From Sedimentibacter sp. MB31-C6 (lineage in GTDB: Bacteria > Bacillota > Clostridia > Tissierellales > Sedimentibacteraceae), in the NCBI RefSeq assembly GCF_035934735.1, contig NZ_CP142396.1, positions 1,302,001 through 1,366,000 on the forward strand: a stretch of 64,000 nt of DNA. The letters are read 5' to 3'. This document shows positions 63,032-64,000 of the stretch, piece by piece. The notes below the pieces were generated by a model. That model made no database searches, was not told the origin of the DNA, and saw nothing but the letters and a program-made list of their open reading frames with translations. A program made the translations under genes and the position numbers. The stretch's first letter is position 1. Each line of letters starts with the position of its first letter.

Positions 63032-63083
63032 GTAGGGTTTGCATTGTATGCAAACCGCGTGACGCATGCAATGCGTCCCCTAC
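63032..63083. repeat. Head-to-head pair of GTAGGG-type palindromes (BIME-like)
   Basis: Copy A at 63032-63058 reads GTAGGG-TTTGCAT-TGT-ATGCAAA-CCGC. Copy B at 63057-63083 is inverted: GCGT-GACGCAT-GCA-ATGCGTC-CCCTAC. The stems are different in sequence but both pair perfectly, and they share a junction. The layout resembles bacterial interspersed mosaic elements. It lies at the 3' end of hisF and could stabilise or end the hisF part of the mRNA. Confidence 0.85.
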
Positions 63084-63838
63084 ATGCGTATTTCGATACC
63101 ATTGTCTTTTAAATATTTTTTTAAATCTTTAATATTAATTTCTCCAAAATGAAATACTGAAGCTGCTAAAATACCATCTACATTTGCATAATCAACTGCA
63201 TCTAAAAAATGCTCTATTTTACCCGCCCCTCCTGATGCTATTACAGGTACGCTTACAGCATCAGTTATACTTTTCAATAAATCTAAATCATATCCATTTT
63301 TCATCCCATCTTCATCGATGCTATTTACAACTATTTCTCCAGCTCCAAGATTTACACCTTCTATAGCCCATTGAATAGCATCTAATTCAGTTTTTATTCT
63401 TCCACCATTAATATATACACTCCATGAGTTAGAGTTGTTTTTTTTAGCATCTATGGACAATACAACACATTGATTGCCAAATCGTTCGGAAGCATCTTTT
63501 ATTAATTTTGGATTCTTTACTGCTGATGAATTAACTGATACTTTATCGGCACCACTTCTCAATATATATTTAAAATCATCTATAGTTGATACGCCTCCAC
63601 CAACAGAAAAAGGTATATTTATCTCATATGCAACACGTTTTACAAACTCAAGAGATGTTTTTCTTTCTTCATTAGATGCTGTTATATCATAAAAAACTAA
63701 TTCATCAGCACCAGATTCACTATAAAACTTACCTAATCTAGCTGGGTCATCAACATCCTGTATATCTTTAAATTTTTTTCCCTTTACAACCCGTCCGTTT
63801 CTAACATCCAAGCATGGTATAATTCTTGTTGTAATCAT
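63080..63838 (-). CDS. hisF: Imidazole glycerol phosphate synthase, cyclase subunit
   Basis: The 252-residue TIM-barrel enzyme begins with [19 protein letters not shown] and has the second active-site Asp and phosphate loops in [12 protein letters not shown] and [12 protein letters not shown]. It joins PRFAR and ammonia (from HisH) to give IGP. AGGAG precedes ATG at 63838. hisA ends only 2 bp upstream; the histidine operon continues to hisIE. Confidence 0.95.
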   Translation of the reverse strand: MITTRIIPCLDVRNGRVVKGKKFKDIQDVDDPARLGKFYSESGADELVFYDITASNEERKTSLEFVKRVAYEINIPFSVGGGVSTIDDFKYILRSGADKVSVNSSAVKNPKLIKDASERFGNQCVVLSIDAKKNNSNSWSVYINGGRIKTELDAIQWAIEGVNLGAGEIVVNSIDEDGMKNGYDLDLLKSITDAVSVPVIASGGAGKIEHFLDAVDYANVDGILAASVFHFGEINIKDLKKYLKDNGIEIRM

Positions 63839-63840
63839 AC

Positions 63841-64000
63841 TTACTCCTTATAGGAAGCATCTAATGCTTCTTTAAAATTTAATTTATTATCATATAAAGC
63901 TTTACCAATTATAGCTCCATATAAATTCATACTGCTTAATTTTTCAATATCTTTTATAGTGGTTACTCCTCCTGAAGCTATAATATTTATGGTTGTTTGT
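63841..64000 (-). CDS. hisA: HisA (ProFAR isomerase), C-terminal end (partial)
   Basis: The minus strand from the right edge to the stop at 63841-63843 encodes about 52 residues, including [16 protein letters not shown] and [16 protein letters not shown], the second phosphate-binding loop and C-terminus of HisA. The rest lies beyond the window. It is the gene just before hisF in the same operon. Confidence 0.92.
   Translation of the reverse strand, partial: QTTINIIASGGVTTIKDIEKLSSMNLYGAIIGKALYDNKLNFKEALDASYKE

Overview
The window is AT-rich DNA from a spore-forming, amino-acid-fermenting Gram-positive anaerobe of the Clostridia/Tissierellia type. Spore genes (spoVB, spoIIR, a gerA/gerB/gerC operon), Spo0A-box-like sites, T-box leaders, an SLH-domain surface protein and a B12/radical-SAM lysine fermentation operon all point that way. 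A Sedimentibacter-like organism would fit, but that is inference. No rRNA, tRNA, CRISPR array or prophage was seen.

Layout. 0-2.5 kb: end of an aldo/keto reductase, spoVB, a CmpB-type membrane protein. 2.5-7.5 kb: branched-chain amino acid genes; a minus-strand operon (short ACT subunit, ilvC, ilvB) and a plus-strand ilvA diverge from a shared region, each behind its own isoleucine T-box. 7.6-18.1 kb: CBS-type pyrophosphatase, primosomal dnaD/helicase-loader pair, LysM/G5/M23 cell-wall hydrolase, HD protein, long-form hpf, a 790-bp spacer with DnaA-box-like and Spo0A-box-like sites, and tandem HD-GYP genes, the second fused to DUF523. 18.1-26.3 kb: fabK-like enoyl reductase, Fic protein, a RAYT transposase island with its own repeats, S-layer protein, DUF308 protein, and arrays of a GTAGGG-type palindrome. 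26.3-35.1 kb: M14 peptidase, cinA, and a two-component system next to a lipoprotein and ABC-2 exporter. 35.3-46 kb: lysine operon (kdd-kamA-kamC-kamB-kamD-kamE), murI, a DUF1934 gene, and a sigma-54 activator. 46-53 kb: cupin, spoIIR, ger operon, second sigma-54 activator. 53.4-58.3 kb: thiolase and CoA-transferase genes, two-component system. 58.4-64 kb: HtrA protease, two PII-like proteins with a DUF1538 membrane protein, and hisA-hisF-hisIE.

How it works together. KamA makes beta-lysine from lysine, KamDE moves the terminal amino group (KamB/KamC keep it active), and Kdd oxidises the product. The next step (kce, not in this window) releases acetoacetate, which the CoA-transferase and thiolase at 53-56 kb can turn into acetyl-CoA. 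Both blocks have a sigma-54 -24/-12 promoter, and each lies near a PAS-AAA-Fis activator gene. A 13-bp motif occurs twice, 21 bp apart, before the first activator gene and again upstream of the kdd promoter, which supports a dedicated regulatory circuit.

The accessory content is mostly small palindromic repeats. One family (GTAGGG...CCGC) keeps its stem pairing in a copy whose stem sequence differs. A second (core GAACCGTCCCC) surrounds two RAYT genes and a decayed third.
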